Source of the DNA: Daejeonella rubra
Lineage (GTDB): Bacteria > Bacteroidota > Bacteroidia > Sphingobacteriales > Sphingobacteriaceae
Length of the DNA stretch: 59,491 nucleotides
Assembly (NCBI RefSeq): GCF_900103545.1
Contig: NZ_FNHH01000026.1
Span: 1 to 59,491, forward strand
Direction: 5' to 3'
In this document: positions 26,795 to 36,106 of the stretch, piece after piece
How the letters are laid out: every line of letters begins with the position of its first letter
How positions within the stretch are numbered: position 1 is the stretch's first letter
Notes under the pieces: model-generated
Seen by the model: the letters and a program-made list of their open reading frames with translations, nothing else
Databases searched by the model: none
Told to the model about the DNA's origin: nothing
Position numbers and translations under genes: made by a program

Positions 26795-27247
26795 ATGTCA
26801 TTTATAAAAATAACTATCCATTGTGTTTGGAGCACACAAAATCGAATCCCATTTCTAAAATCATCGGAATTCCGGAATGAGCTATGGGATCACATTCGCG
26901 AAAATTCGAAAAAGAAAAATATTTATATAGATACCATAAACGGATATGATGAACATTGCCATTGCCTTATTTCTTTAAAAAGCGATCAATGTATTAAGGA
27001 TGTTCTACAACTTATCAAAGGAGAATCTTCGAGATGGATAAACCTGAGAGGGGGATTTACCAATTCGTTCGCATCAAAATTTGAATGGCAGGATGAATAC
27101 CTGGCAATTTCTGTTTCTGAATCCAATTTAGCAATTGTAAGAGAATACATTAAAAATCAGGAAAGGCATCATCAGAAAAAATCATTTGAAGAAGAATATA
27201 AGGCTTTTGTTGAAAAACTGGGGTTCAATCAAATCAGAGGAGGTTAA
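26795..27247 (+). CDS. REP-associated tyrosine transposase (IS200/Y1 family, RAYT)
   Basis: 150 residues, complete for this family. The opening ITIHCVWSTQNRIPFLKSSE is typical of Y1 transposases. The HUH-type metal motif is H54-C-H56 in YDEHCHCLISLK, and the catalytic tyrosine is Tyr118 in VREYIKNQERHHQKKSFEEE, the conserved family ending. Enzymes of this family cut single-stranded DNA at hairpins. This copy is embedded in palindromic repeats on both sides and has no accompanying tnpB, which points to a RAYT acting on REP sequences in trans and not a complete insertion sequence. All key residues are present, so it may be active. Confidence 0.9.
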   Translation: MSFIKITIHCVWSTQNRIPFLKSSEFRNELWDHIRENSKKKNIYIDTINGYDEHCHCLISLKSDQCIKDVLQLIKGESSRWINLRGGFTNSFASKFEWQDEYLAISVSESNLAIVREYIKNQERHHQKKSFEEEYKAFVEKLGFNQIRGG

Positions 27248-27258
27248 TGTTCTATCTA

Positions 27259-27872
27259 TTGGGCTAAAGCCCAATGTAATTTTCCTCAAATGTTGCTGAA
27301 TATTGGGCTGAAGCCCGAAAACGAACAAACTCATTAACCCCAGCTAAAGCTGGAGCCTATTTAGCGACCGTACTGGTGTCATGATTGAATAAAATATACT
27401 GAGTGTTGGAATAGCCATATCGCTCAATAGCCCGGTGCTTTAGCTCCGGGTAAGGATCCGGTTTTCAGACCGGGCTTCAGCCCAAAACTTAAGCGACCAG
27501 AACGGGTCAAATACTGGTGCTTCAGCGCCAAAATGCCGATAAATAATAAATCTACCATTCCCGAAAACGAACAAACTCGTTAACCCCAGCTAAAGCTGGA
27601 GCCTATTTAGCGACCGTACTGGTGTCATGATTAAATAAAATATACTGAGTGTTGGAATAGCCATATCGCTCAATAGCCCGGTGCTTTAGCTCCGGGTAAG
27701 GATTTGGTTTTCAGACCGGGCTTCAGCCCAAAACTTAAGCGACCAGAACGGGTCAAATACTGGTGCTTCAGCGCCAAAATGCCGATAAATAATCCACATC
27801 TACCATTCCCGAAAACGAACAAACTCGTTAAGCCCAGCTAAAGCTGGAGCCTATTTAGCGACCGTACTGGTG
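27259..27872. repeat. Tandem ~248-bp composite REP units downstream of the transposase
   Basis: The landmark TAGCGACCGTACTGGTGTCA begins near 27362, 27608 and 27857 (periods 246 and 249 bp) and also near 26314 before the gene. Each unit carries CCCGGtgctttagctCCGGG (27431-27450, 27677-27696), CCGGTTTTCAGACCGG or a relative, GGGCTTCAGCCC, TGGTGCTTCAGCGCCA and a CCCAGCTaaAGCTGGG-like hairpin (27339-27355, 27584-27601, 27833-27849). The two complete copies are nearly identical, so the amplification is recent. Confidence 0.9.
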
Positions 27873-28002
27873 TCATGCCACAGATACTTTGACGAACCCA
27901 TCGGAATACTTAGGAGGATGAAATAAAATGGCAGTTTACCTGTGACGATGAGAGGATGAAATTATTGAAACTTTATCCGTCAAATGATGAGTGACATAAC
28001 AC

Positions 28003-28167
28003 TTTTCCTTTTTATAAATGATTTCAGAGCGATCCGTTAAAATCAAAGGGAGGAATAGCGATTGTGCTGATAGAATTTAAAGGCAATTAACTTGGTAGCC
28101 AAGCTATTTACTATATTATTTCCTGAATAAATATTAGATTTATTTAACAATTCATTTTCAGGAGCCA
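28003..28167. promoter_or_regulatory. Upstream region of the 12-gene catabolic operon
   Basis: The operon leader between the right end of the REP island and the first gene contains the inverted repeat CTTGG-tag-CCAAG at about 28090-28102, a candidate operator. AGGAG at 28160-28164 is a visible ribosome binding site for the first gene. No clear TAnnTTTG box was found. Confidence 0.35.
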
Positions 28168-30678
28168 ATGAGTAGCAATGCTAAAAATAATTTTCTCGGA
28201 AATAATAAGCTGATTGCCTTATTCATTACACTCCTGTCAATCTTTTTGCTGCATTTGATTTATGATGAATTTGCTCCTGCCAATTCATTCCTTTCCCTGA
28301 CGCCTGAGAATTTCTGGTTTTTGAGGTTCTTTGGACGACTTCACCCTTTAGCAGTTCATTTTCCGGTAGCTCTGCTCCTATTTACAGCCATCCTTGAACT
28401 TAGTACAATAAAAAAATTCAATTCTCCATTACGGCCCGGCATTCAAATACTTTTGATTGCAGGCATTGTCTCTTCCCTGATTTCAGCAATTTTTGGAATC
28501 CTGCTGTCGGGCAATGCTGAATATGGCGAAAATCTGATTTTACACCAGTGGCTGGGTATATGCACTGCTTTCCTTGGAATTATTGTTTGGTTTCTGCATC
28601 AAAAAGTTTTAGTAAAAAATCAAACTCTACTTATCAAAACCTATCGCTTTGCCTTGTTTATGACTGCTCTGGGGGTGATACTTGCCGGACATTTAGGAGC
28701 TTCATTAACCCATGGTGATGACTACCTTTCAAGTACCTTACCCTGGACTGATGATTATGAAAATGCAGAAAACATCAGCTTTGATATCAATTCAATTTCT
28801 AAAGATAAAGACACTTTGAGCAAAGCGCAGGAGAAGGAGCTCAATCTGAAAGTGAGGGCCATATTTGCCCATAATTGCTATAAGTGTCACGGAGAAGAAA
28901 AAGTAAAGGGTGAATTAAGACTCGACCGCAAGGATTTTGTTTTTAAAGGCGGGGAAAACGGAGAAGTAATCAAACCTGGAAACATCAATGAGAGTGAACT
29001 ATTCAGACGTATTACCCTGCCTTCAAATCATGAAGATGTAATGCCTTCCAAAGGCAAAAAACTCTCAGCAAATGATGTCGCTGTAATCAATTTCTGGATA
29101 CAGCAAGGTGCACCATGGCCCGACGGACCAGATAAAAATGAAGTTTTTAATAATGCTGCTCTTGCCCCGAGAAATCCGGCGCTTCCTCCTGCTTCAGGCA
29201 TCCATACGAATCCGGTGGATAGATGGACCAATCAGTATTTCGTAAAGAATAAAATTGCCTGGCCAAAAATTGTTGACGACAGAACCTATTTAAGAAGAAT
29301 ATTTCTGGACATCATAGGATTACTGCCCAGCCAGGAAGATATTGATGCTTTCAGCAAAGATACCAGGCCTGATAAACGAGCGATCTGGAGTAGAAAACTA
29401 TTAGATCGCGAAGATGACTACGCCATAAACTGGCTTACTTTCTGGAATGATGCATTGAGGAATGATTATACTGGAACAGGCTATATTACAAATGGGCGCT
29501 ATGCCATTACTGATTGGTTATACAAATCAATCAAATCAAATAAACCCTATGACCAATTTGTAAAAGAACTTGTTAGTCCGGATGAAAGCTCCAAAGGTTT
29601 TGTTGAAGGTATTAAATGGCGGGGCGTGGTGAATGCAAGCCAAAGGACAGAAATGCAGGCAGCACAAAACGTATCTCAGGTGTTTTTAGGATTGAATTTA
29701 AAATGTGCATCCTGTCATAACAGTTTCATAAGCGACTGGAAGCTTGATGATGCCTATGCATTCGCCAATATTTTTGCTGACACCACTCTTGAAATAAATC
29801 GTTGCGATAAACCGACCGGTAAATATACCGATGCCAGAATGCTCTGGAAGGAGCTGGGCAGTATAGATAATAAGGCAAAAGTATCTGTTAAAAGGGCTCA
29901 GCTTGCAGAGAACATGGTAAAACCGCAGAATGGCCGTTTGTATCGTACCCTGGTCAACAGGATGTGGGCCCAGATCATGGGGCGTGGTTTTATTGAGCCA
30001 GTTGACATGATGGATAATGAACCCTGGAGTCAGGATATGCTGGATTGGATGGCCTTTAATTTTCAGCAAAACAAATCCGATATCAAGGAACTGATCTTCC
30101 TGATCACTACCTCCAATACCTACCAGCTTCCATCTGCAGGTTTTAAAGACCCCAATGAAATAGTAGCCAAGGAATACAAATTCACCGGCAGATTGAGAAA
30201 AAGAATGACAGCTGAACAGTTTGCAGATGCAGGAGCATCACTTTTCGGTACACTTTTCCCTGATTCAATGGTCAGATACAAACCAGTATTCACTCCTGCC
30301 ATCAGTCAGTCCAGTCCGCTTTTCACCCGTGCATCTCTGGTTGTAAACAATCCATTTCTAACTGCACTGGGCAGGCCAAACAGAGAAACAGTCTCTACGA
30401 GTAGGGAATCACAGGCAAATCTATTACAGGCGCTCGAACTCACCAATGGCGAAAGATTCAATTCAATGCTCAGAAAAGGTGCAGAAAACTGGAAATTAAA
30501 ATATAAGAATGGTGATGCGATCATTAAAGAAGTATATAAACAGGCATTAGGACGTCAAGTGCAGGCAAATGAATTCAAGGTCGCTAAAAAAATATTAGGA
30601 GATAAACCTGAGACTGATTCCATACAGGATCTTTTCTGGGCAGTAATGCTGCTCCCTGAATTTCAAATCATCTATTAA
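28168..30678 (+). CDS. Membrane-anchored cytochrome c protein with DUF2231-like, DUF1549 and DUF1553 domains
   Basis: 836 residues. The N-terminal ~180 residues contain about five membrane segments (LHPLAVHFPVALLLFTAILE is DUF2231-like). Then comes a planctomycete-type cytochrome c domain with heme site C237-YK-C240-H241 in NCYKCHGEEKVKGELRLDR and a distal VMPSKGKKLS. The DUF1549 region follows (VDRWTNQYFVKNKIAWPKIV, YLRRIFLDIIGLLPSQEDI) with a second heme-type motif C513-AS-C516-H517, then DUF1553 (RTLVNRMWAQIMGRGFIEPV, RESQANLLQALELTNGERFN). The role of this family is not established; it always travels with DUF1501 proteins, encoded 3 bp downstream here. An electron-accepting or substrate-modifying machine facing the periplasm is an inference. 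Confidence 0.92.
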   Translation: MSSNAKNNFLGNNKLIALFITLLSIFLLHLIYDEFAPANSFLSLTPENFWFLRFFGRLHPLAVHFPVALLLFTAILELSTIKKFNSPLRPGIQILLIAGIVSSLISAIFGILLSGNAEYGENLILHQWLGICTAFLGIIVWFLHQKVLVKNQTLLIKTYRFALFMTALGVILAGHLGASLTHGDDYLSSTLPWTDDYENAENISFDINSISKDKDTLSKAQEKELNLKVRAIFAHNCYKCHGEEKVKGELRLDRKDFVFKGGENGEVIKPGNINESELFRRITLPSNHEDVMPSKGKKLSANDVAVINFWIQQGAPWPDGPDKNEVFNNAALAPRNPALPPASGIHTNPVDRWTNQYFVKNKIAWPKIVDDRTYLRRIFLDIIGLLPSQEDIDAFSKDTRPDKRAIWSRKLLDREDDYAINWLTFWNDALRNDYTGTGYITNGRYAITDWLYKSIKSNKPYDQFVKELVSPDESSKGFVEGIKWRGVVNASQRTEMQAAQNVSQVFLGLNLKCASCHNSFISDWKLDDAYAFANIFADTTLEINRCDKPTGKYTDARMLWKELGSIDNKAKVSVKRAQLAENMVKPQNGRLYRTLVNRMWAQIMGRGFIEPVDMMDNEPWSQDMLDWMAFNFQQNKSDIKELIFLITTSNTYQLPSAGFKDPNEIVAKEYKFTGRLRKRMTAEQFADAGASLFGTLFPDSMVRYKPVFTPAISQSSPLFTRASLVVNNPFLTALGRPNRETVSTSRESQANLLQALELTNGERFNSMLRKGAENWKLKYKNGDAIIKEVYKQALGRQVQANEFKVAKKILGDKPETDSIQDLFWAVMLLPEFQIIY

Positions 30679-30681
30679 TTA

Positions 30682-32112
30682 TTGGACATGAATAATAATT
30701 GGAACCGAAGGGAATTTATAAAAAAGAGCAGTGCGGCTACTCTCGCTGCACTTGCAGCAGGTGCTCCTTTAACAAGTTTATTGTCCTCTTGTAATAGCAG
30801 AAGAACAAATTCCAAAGCCGATACGGTCATCCTGCTTTGGATGGCAGGAGGAATGGCTCATACAGATACCTTTGATCCAAAAAGATTTACTCCTTTTTCA
30901 AAAGGAATGAATGCGAATGATGTTCTAAGCACCTTTAAGCCTGTTCCCACGATACTGGATGGGGTTTCATTTTCGGAAGGGCTGGAATCTATAGGGTCTA
31001 TAATGGATAAAGGCACCGTGATCCGCTCGTATGTAGCCGGAGATATGGGCCATATTTTACACTCCAGACACCAATACCACTGGCATACATGCTATAAACC
31101 ACCTCAATCGGTCTCAGCGCCACATATCGGCTCCTGGATTGCGAAGGAGTTGGGATCTGTAAATCCGGTAATTCCTGCTTTCATAGATATCGGTCAGCGG
31201 TTTACCCTGGGAGAAGGAGAAGAATTAAAAGCTTTCCATACTGCCGGATTTCTGGGCAGTGAATATGGTCCTTTCCTGATACCAGATCCATCCGCAGGTT
31301 TGGAAAGTGTAAGACCACCTTTAGGTATGTCATCAATGAGGTTTGAAAAAAGAAACCAGCTTTATAATGATCTGATGAGTAAGGGTGCGATGGGTGAGTA
31401 TGGCAGCGACTATCAGAAAGAATCTTTAAGAAGATCGATGGAGCAGGCCTATATGCTCTTAAAATCGCCGGAAGCCGCTGCATTTGATCTGAGCAAAGAG
31501 CCCAAAGAAAGCTATGATATTTACAATACCGGAAAGTTTGGTTTAGGCTGTTTGATGGCTCGCAGGTTAACAGAACAGGGAGCCCGGTTCATAAGTGTTA
31601 CCACCGAATATGAACCATTCAAAAGCTGGGATACGCATGACAATGGCCATACGCGCTTAATTGACATGAAAAAGCAAATCGACGGACCTGTTTCCCAATT
31701 AGTAAAAGACCTGGAAAAATCCGGTCATCTGGATCGCACCCTGATCATATTGGCCAGTGAGTTTAGCAGAGACATGATGGTTGAAGGACGACCCGATCTA
31801 AAGGTTGAAGAACAAGTTGCACAGCCCGACATTATTCATGACATCAAAAACTATGGTATGCACCGCCACTTTACCGATGGATGTTCGATCTTAATGTTTG
31901 GCGGCGGAATTAAAAAAGGAAGTGTTTATGGCAAAACCGCTGATGAACGCCCTTGTAAAACCGTTGAAAAACCTATCATGATCGAACAGATCCACCAAAC
32001 GATCTACCATGCTCTTGGTATTGCTGAAGATGCACATTATGTTGTTGAAAAAAGGCCATTTTACACCACCCCCGACGGATTAGGAAAAGCTGAAATGGGA
32101 CTCTTCGCATAA
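30682..32112 (+). CDS. DUF1501 protein, Tat-exported
   Basis: 476 residues. The twin-arginine signal NRREFIKKSSAATLAALAAG leads into a lipobox-like LLSSC, so it is probably exported folded and possibly lipidated. The DUF1501 core is seen in VILLWMAGGMAHTDTFDPK, GHILHSRHQYHWHTCYK, ITVTTEYEPFKSWDTHDNGH-like SVTTEYEPFKSWDTHDNGHT and ILASEFSRDMMVEG. This fold is related to alkaline phosphatase/sulfatase enzymes, and the Asp/His residues could bind metals. It partners with the DUF1549/DUF1553 protein encoded 3 bp upstream; the pair is a known hallmark of Planctomycetes and some Bacteroidota but has no proven reaction. Confidence 0.92.
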   Translation: MDMNNNWNRREFIKKSSAATLAALAAGAPLTSLLSSCNSRRTNSKADTVILLWMAGGMAHTDTFDPKRFTPFSKGMNANDVLSTFKPVPTILDGVSFSEGLESIGSIMDKGTVIRSYVAGDMGHILHSRHQYHWHTCYKPPQSVSAPHIGSWIAKELGSVNPVIPAFIDIGQRFTLGEGEELKAFHTAGFLGSEYGPFLIPDPSAGLESVRPPLGMSSMRFEKRNQLYNDLMSKGAMGEYGSDYQKESLRRSMEQAYMLLKSPEAAAFDLSKEPKESYDIYNTGKFGLGCLMARRLTEQGARFISVTTEYEPFKSWDTHDNGHTRLIDMKKQIDGPVSQLVKDLEKSGHLDRTLIILASEFSRDMMVEGRPDLKVEEQVAQPDIIHDIKNYGMHRHFTDGCSILMFGGGIKKGSVYGKTADERPCKTVEKPIMIEQIHQTIYHALGIAEDAHYVVEKRPFYTTPDGLGKAEMGLFA

Positions 32113-32129
32113 ATGATGATATGGTTATA

Positions 32130-32142
32130 ACCCCGAAGGGGT
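32130..32142. repeat. ACCCCGAAGGGGT hairpin in the 197-bp gap of the operon
   Basis: A 5-bp stem around GAA lies 17 bp after the DUF1501 stop. Without a T-tract it is not a convincing terminator. The gap 32113-32309 is the largest in the operon and may hold a secondary promoter or an mRNA processing site. Confidence 0.45.
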
Positions 32143-32309
32143 GACATTATACTTAGGCCATGACAGCTCAGGACAGACAGTCAATTTTTAATATATAATT
32201 TGTGATTGGCAATTAACGACCGATATTCTTTTCCTGATTTATTCTATATTTAATCTACAGAAAAAATCAATGCTAAAGGATATACTTAAAAACAGCAGGA
32301 TATAAAATT

Positions 32310-35015
32310 ATGAATCGGAACACGTATTTAAAGCTAGCAGGATTGCTGGTGATCGTCTTTTTTCTGGGAATCTCTTTTATTGACAATGTAAAAGAAACTA
32401 CCAGGGATAGGATCAGAGAATTAGATCCAAAAGTTGAAAAGCTTAAGCTGCAGCCCAATTTCAAAGCAGAACATTTATACAGTCCCTCTGAAAGCAAAAA
32501 CGGTTCATGGGTAGCCATGACCTTCGATAATAAGGGCAGAATGATCGCTTGTGATCAATATGGATATTTGTACCGTTTAACCATACCCCCAATTGGAACA
32601 GATGCCGTTAAATCAAAAGTAATAGTTGAAAAACTGGAGCTAAAGATTACCGGAGATACCTCTTCCGCCAAGATAAAAATGGGATATGCTCAAGGCTTAT
32701 TGTATGCATTTAATAGCCTCTACGTGATGGTTAACCATAAAAGTGACACCTCGATGGCTAAGGGCAGCGGCCTTTATCGCCTACAGGACACCAACAATGA
32801 TGACCAGTACGATCAAATTACTTTACTCAAGGATCTGGTTACCCCTGGTGGTGAGCATGGACCACACAGTATGGTTATTTCCCCGGATAAGAAATCTATT
32901 CATCTCATTGCCGGAAACCATGTGGATGTTCCAAAAATGGATGCCTATCGTTTGCCTGAAACCTGGCAGGAAGATAATTTATTCCCTTTAATAAAAGACC
33001 CTAACGGACATGCAAACGATCGTATGGCCCCGGGAGGTTTCGTTGTAAAAATAAATCCTGAAGGAACAAATTGGGAACTTATCAGCGCAGGTTACAGAAA
33101 TGCATTTGATCTTGCATTTAATGAGGTTGGCGATATGTTTGTTTATGATGCTGACATGGAATGGGATTTTGGTATGCCATGGTACAGACCAACACGTATC
33201 AGCCATTCTACAAGTGGCAGCGAGTTTGGATGGCGCACAGGAAACAGTAAGTGGTCACCAGCTTATCCGGATAATTTACCGGCCATATTAAATATCGGGC
33301 AGGGCTCCCCTACCAGCCTTTTCAGTGGCAATAATGCACGTTTTCCGGAAAAATATCGTAAAGGTCTTTTTGCCTTTGACTGGAGTTTCGGTATCATTTA
33401 TGCCGTTCAACTAACACCAAGCGGATCATCCTACAAGGCAAGTGCTGAAGAATTCATCTCTGGAGCTCCTTTACCTCTTACTGATGGTATCATCGGACCA
33501 GATGGTGCGATGTACTTTTTAACAGGAGGCCGAAAACTTGATTCAGACTTGTACCGTGTTTATTATGGCGACAATAAATTGCCAAATGCTCCAATAATTT
33601 CAAAAACCTCCGCAGATATAGTCCAGGCACGAAATTTAAGAAGACGATTAGAAACTTTTCATGGTGCACCAAACAAGTTAGCAATTGGCATGGCATGGCC
33701 TAACATGAAAAATAGTGATCGTTATATTCGTTATGCTGCCCGCATTGCCATGGAGCACCAGCCTATTAGTCAATGGCAGGAAAGAGCATTCATAGAAAAA
33801 GACCCACAGATACTTACTCAAGCTATGATTGCTATGGCCAGAACAGGTAACAGAGGTTTACAAGTCAGGATGATCAATGCATTGATGAACATAAACTTCA
33901 ATCTATTACCTAAATCTCAACAAATAGATGTTCTAAGAGCCTATGAGTTGATAATTTCAAGAATGGGTAAACCCTATGATGCTGAAAAAGTTAAATTAAG
34001 CAGTTATTTAAATCAATTCTATCCTGCAAAAAGTAATGAATTGAATCGCTCCTTCAGCAAGGTTTTAGTAGCCTTAGATGACCCTTTAGTCGTTCAAAAA
34101 ACACTGGCATTACTTGATGGAGTCGTTCTGGATGTGGATGACCAAAAATCTTTCATGCAGTCTTCAGACTTAATCCTGCGTAATCCTCAATACGGACTTG
34201 ACATTGCAGGAATGTTAGCTAAAACCCCACCTGCACAGCAGATCTATTACGTAACGGCATTAAGTGAAGCAAAAAATGGCTGGACAACAGAATTAAGGGA
34301 AAAATATTTCAAATGGTATTATACCGCATTTGGATATAAAGGGGGTAATAGTTTTATCGGTTTTATCGATAAGGCGCGCAAAATGGCTTTAGCTAATCTC
34401 CCTCAGAATCAATTCGAGCATTATAATAAAATTTCGGGCAATGAATTACTGACTAATAATGGCATGAAACTGGCCAGTGCAGGAAGCCCTAAAGGTCCGG
34501 GAAGAACCTGGAAAATTGATGAAGCACTAAAATTTGTTCAAAATGACTCAACCGACAGAAACTTTGAACAAGGTAAAATGCTGTTCAGTGCAACCCAATG
34601 TATTTCCTGTCATAATATGAAGGGTGAAGGTGGTGCTGTTGGCCCTGCGTTAACTCAATTAGGTACACGTTTCTCTGCCAGAGATATTCTTGAGTCAATT
34701 CTTGAACCCAATAAAGTAATTTCTGATCAGTATGCTTACACTTCTTACTACCTGAAAGATGGCGGCTCGGTAACCGGAAGGCTAAAAAATGAAGACAGCG
34801 AAAAATATTATATTTCCCAAAATCCATTTGCACCACAAACCATGCGTGAGGTGCTTAAGAAAAATGTTGTGAGAACAAGAATTTCTGATGTGTCATCTAT
34901 GTATCCCGGTATGATCAATGGCTTGAATAAGGAAGAACTGAAAGATCTGATGGCCTATCTGGTGTCAGGATCAAATAAGGATCATGCGATCTATAAGCCA
35001 AAGAGTATTAAATAA
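32310..35015 (+). CDS. Secreted beta-propeller and cytochrome c protein (PVC-type heme domain)
   Basis: 901 residues with an N-terminal signal or anchor (LKLAGLLVIVFFLGISFIDN). Residues ~45-430 are a glucose/sorbosone dehydrogenase-like propeller: GSWVAMTFDNKGRMIACDQY, GPHSMVISPDKKSIHLIAGN, GYRNAFDLAFNEVGDMFVYD and LPLTDGIIGPDGAMYFLTGG. A helical HEAT-like stretch (~440-740) precedes a C-terminal cytochrome c domain with heme site C764-IS-C767-H768 in QCISCHNMKGEGGAVGPAL. In planctomycete/verrucomicrobial proteins this combination is common. Likely a periplasmic sugar-oxidising or redox-relay protein; PQQ dependence cannot be decided here. Starts 197 bp after the DUF1501 gene. Confidence 0.9.
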   Translation: MNRNTYLKLAGLLVIVFFLGISFIDNVKETTRDRIRELDPKVEKLKLQPNFKAEHLYSPSESKNGSWVAMTFDNKGRMIACDQYGYLYRLTIPPIGTDAVKSKVIVEKLELKITGDTSSAKIKMGYAQGLLYAFNSLYVMVNHKSDTSMAKGSGLYRLQDTNNDDQYDQITLLKDLVTPGGEHGPHSMVISPDKKSIHLIAGNHVDVPKMDAYRLPETWQEDNLFPLIKDPNGHANDRMAPGGFVVKINPEGTNWELISAGYRNAFDLAFNEVGDMFVYDADMEWDFGMPWYRPTRISHSTSGSEFGWRTGNSKWSPAYPDNLPAILNIGQGSPTSLFSGNNARFPEKYRKGLFAFDWSFGIIYAVQLTPSGSSYKASAEEFISGAPLPLTDGIIGPDGAMYFLTGGRKLDSDLYRVYYGDNKLPNAPIISKTSADIVQARNLRRRLETFHGAPNKLAIGMAWPNMKNSDRYIRYAARIAMEHQPISQWQERAFIEKDPQILTQAMIAMARTGNRGLQVRMINALMNINFNLLPKSQQIDVLRAYELIISRMGKPYDAEKVKLSSYLNQFYPAKSNELNRSFSKVLVALDDPLVVQKTLALLDGVVLDVDDQKSFMQSSDLILRNPQYGLDIAGMLAKTPPAQQIYYVTALSEAKNGWTTELREKYFKWYYTAFGYKGGNSFIGFIDKARKMALANLPQNQFEHYNKISGNELLTNNGMKLASAGSPKGPGRTWKIDEALKFVQNDSTDRNFEQGKMLFSATQCISCHNMKGEGGAVGPALTQLGTRFSARDILESILEPNKVISDQYAYTSYYLKDGGSVTGRLKNEDSEKYYISQNPFAPQTMREVLKKNVVRTRISDVSSMYPGMINGLNKEELKDLMAYLVSGSNKDHAIYKPKSIK

Positions 35016-35034
35016 TTGATCAGGAGAACTAAGT

Positions 35035-36081
35035 TTGATACATCAAGTCTGGCATAATAAAATATCTAATACCGCCCAGTTGGGAGGTATTGAAACCTCT
35101 GTGATAGATAATGGTGCAGGTCGCGGAACCCGCATCGCATGGATCAATACCGGAACCGGATTACGCTTCAAGGTGGTGATCGATCGTGCCATGGATATTG
35201 CCGATGCCTTTTATAATGAGCATAGTCTGGCATGGCTGAGCCATTCAGGGATCACTGCTGCACAGCCCCTATCTGATAAAGGTATTGACTGGCTGCGAAC
35301 TTTTGGAGGAGGATTACTCGTTACCTGCGGATTAAGTCATGTAGGCGGACCAGAAAGTGATGAATTTGGAGAACGCGGAATTCACGGACAGATCAGCAAC
35401 CTGCCAGCAGAAATAGAGTCGGTCATACAGCCTGATCCTCTATCCGGGAATATGGATATGAGTATAACAGGAATAATTAAACAGTCTCAAGCACTTGGCA
35501 GCAGGCTGGAACTGAGACGTACTATTTCTGCCACTCTTGGAAAATCAGTGATCCGCATTCATGATGAAGTGATCAACAGAGGCAATACGGAAGCAGCGCA
35601 CATGCTTTTGTATCACTGTAATTTTGGCTGGCCTTTAATTGATGAGGGCACAAAAATAGTATGGAATGGAACATGGAAAGCTCGGGATGGCAATCCAAAT
35701 AAAATATTCCGCGAAGGCAATGATTTCAAGACATGCCCGCCACCTCTCGATGATCATCAGGGTGGTGGAGAAGAAGCTGCTTTTATTGATCTGTATTCAG
35801 ATAAAGATGGATTTTGTACCTGCGGACTTGAAAACTCGGGAATTGGACTAAGTATCAACTTAAAATTTCAGAAAAAACAATTACCCTGCTTAACCAATTG
35901 GCAGCATTTCGGGAAAGGGGAATATGTTGTAGGACTTGAGCCTGGAACAAATCCGCCAATCGGACAAAGCCAGGCAAGACTTCAGAATGAATTAATTCAG
36001 CTGGCCCCGGGAGAGACAAAAAAATATACATTAGAAATAGAGGTATTTAATAATAAACAGGCTGATCAGACACAGATTTAA
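35035..36081 (+). CDS. DUF4432 aldose-1-epimerase-like protein (TTG start)
   Basis: 348 residues. The first in-frame codon after the upstream stop is TTG at 35035, preceded by AGGAG at 35022-35026 with good spacing; the next ATG, deep in the conserved region at RAMDIADAF, would remove essential sequence, so TTG is chosen. Family features: GRGTRIAWINTGTGLRFKVV, DRAMDIADAFYNEHSLAWLS, GGGLLVTCGLSHVGGPESDE and HMLLYHCNFGWPLI. DUF4432 proteins share the galactose mutarotase fold and act on sugars or sugar derivatives. A cytoplasmic role in converting the anomer of an unusual sugar produced by the pathway is inferred. Starts 19 bp after the propeller gene. Confidence 0.9.
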   Translation: MIHQVWHNKISNTAQLGGIETSVIDNGAGRGTRIAWINTGTGLRFKVVIDRAMDIADAFYNEHSLAWLSHSGITAAQPLSDKGIDWLRTFGGGLLVTCGLSHVGGPESDEFGERGIHGQISNLPAEIESVIQPDPLSGNMDMSITGIIKQSQALGSRLELRRTISATLGKSVIRIHDEVINRGNTEAAHMLLYHCNFGWPLIDEGTKIVWNGTWKARDGNPNKIFREGNDFKTCPPPLDDHQGGGEEAAFIDLYSDKDGFCTCGLENSGIGLSINLKFQKKQLPCLTNWQHFGKGEYVVGLEPGTNPPIGQSQARLQNELIQLAPGETKKYTLEIEVFNNKQADQTQI

Positions 36082-36106
36082 GCCTTATAAACATTTAAAT
36101 TAGAAT

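Larger units (their letters stand above)
25974..28002. mobile_element. REP/RAYT island with diverged 130-bp flanking direct repeats
   Basis: A block of about 2 kb made of palindromic REP-like units with one Y1 transposase gene in the middle. It is bounded by two 130-bp segments in direct orientation, 25974-26103 and 27873-28002, both opening with TCATGCC and containing AAATAAAATGGCAGTTTACC and a TCCGTCAA motif; by hand alignment about three quarters of positions agree. Inside are at least five copies of the CCCGG-n10-CCGGG hairpin and four copies of the cCCAGCTaaAGCTGGg-type hairpin, plus many GGGCTtcAGCCC and GGTGCTtcAGCGCC palindromes. This is the arrangement expected of a REP-associated tyrosine transposase and its repeats. 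Confidence 0.85.

Noticed and set aside
26795..27247. Complete IS200/IS605 insertion sequence
   Set aside because: No tnpB and no single pair of subterminal hairpin ends; instead there are many tandem palindromic units, so RAYT/REP is the better reading.
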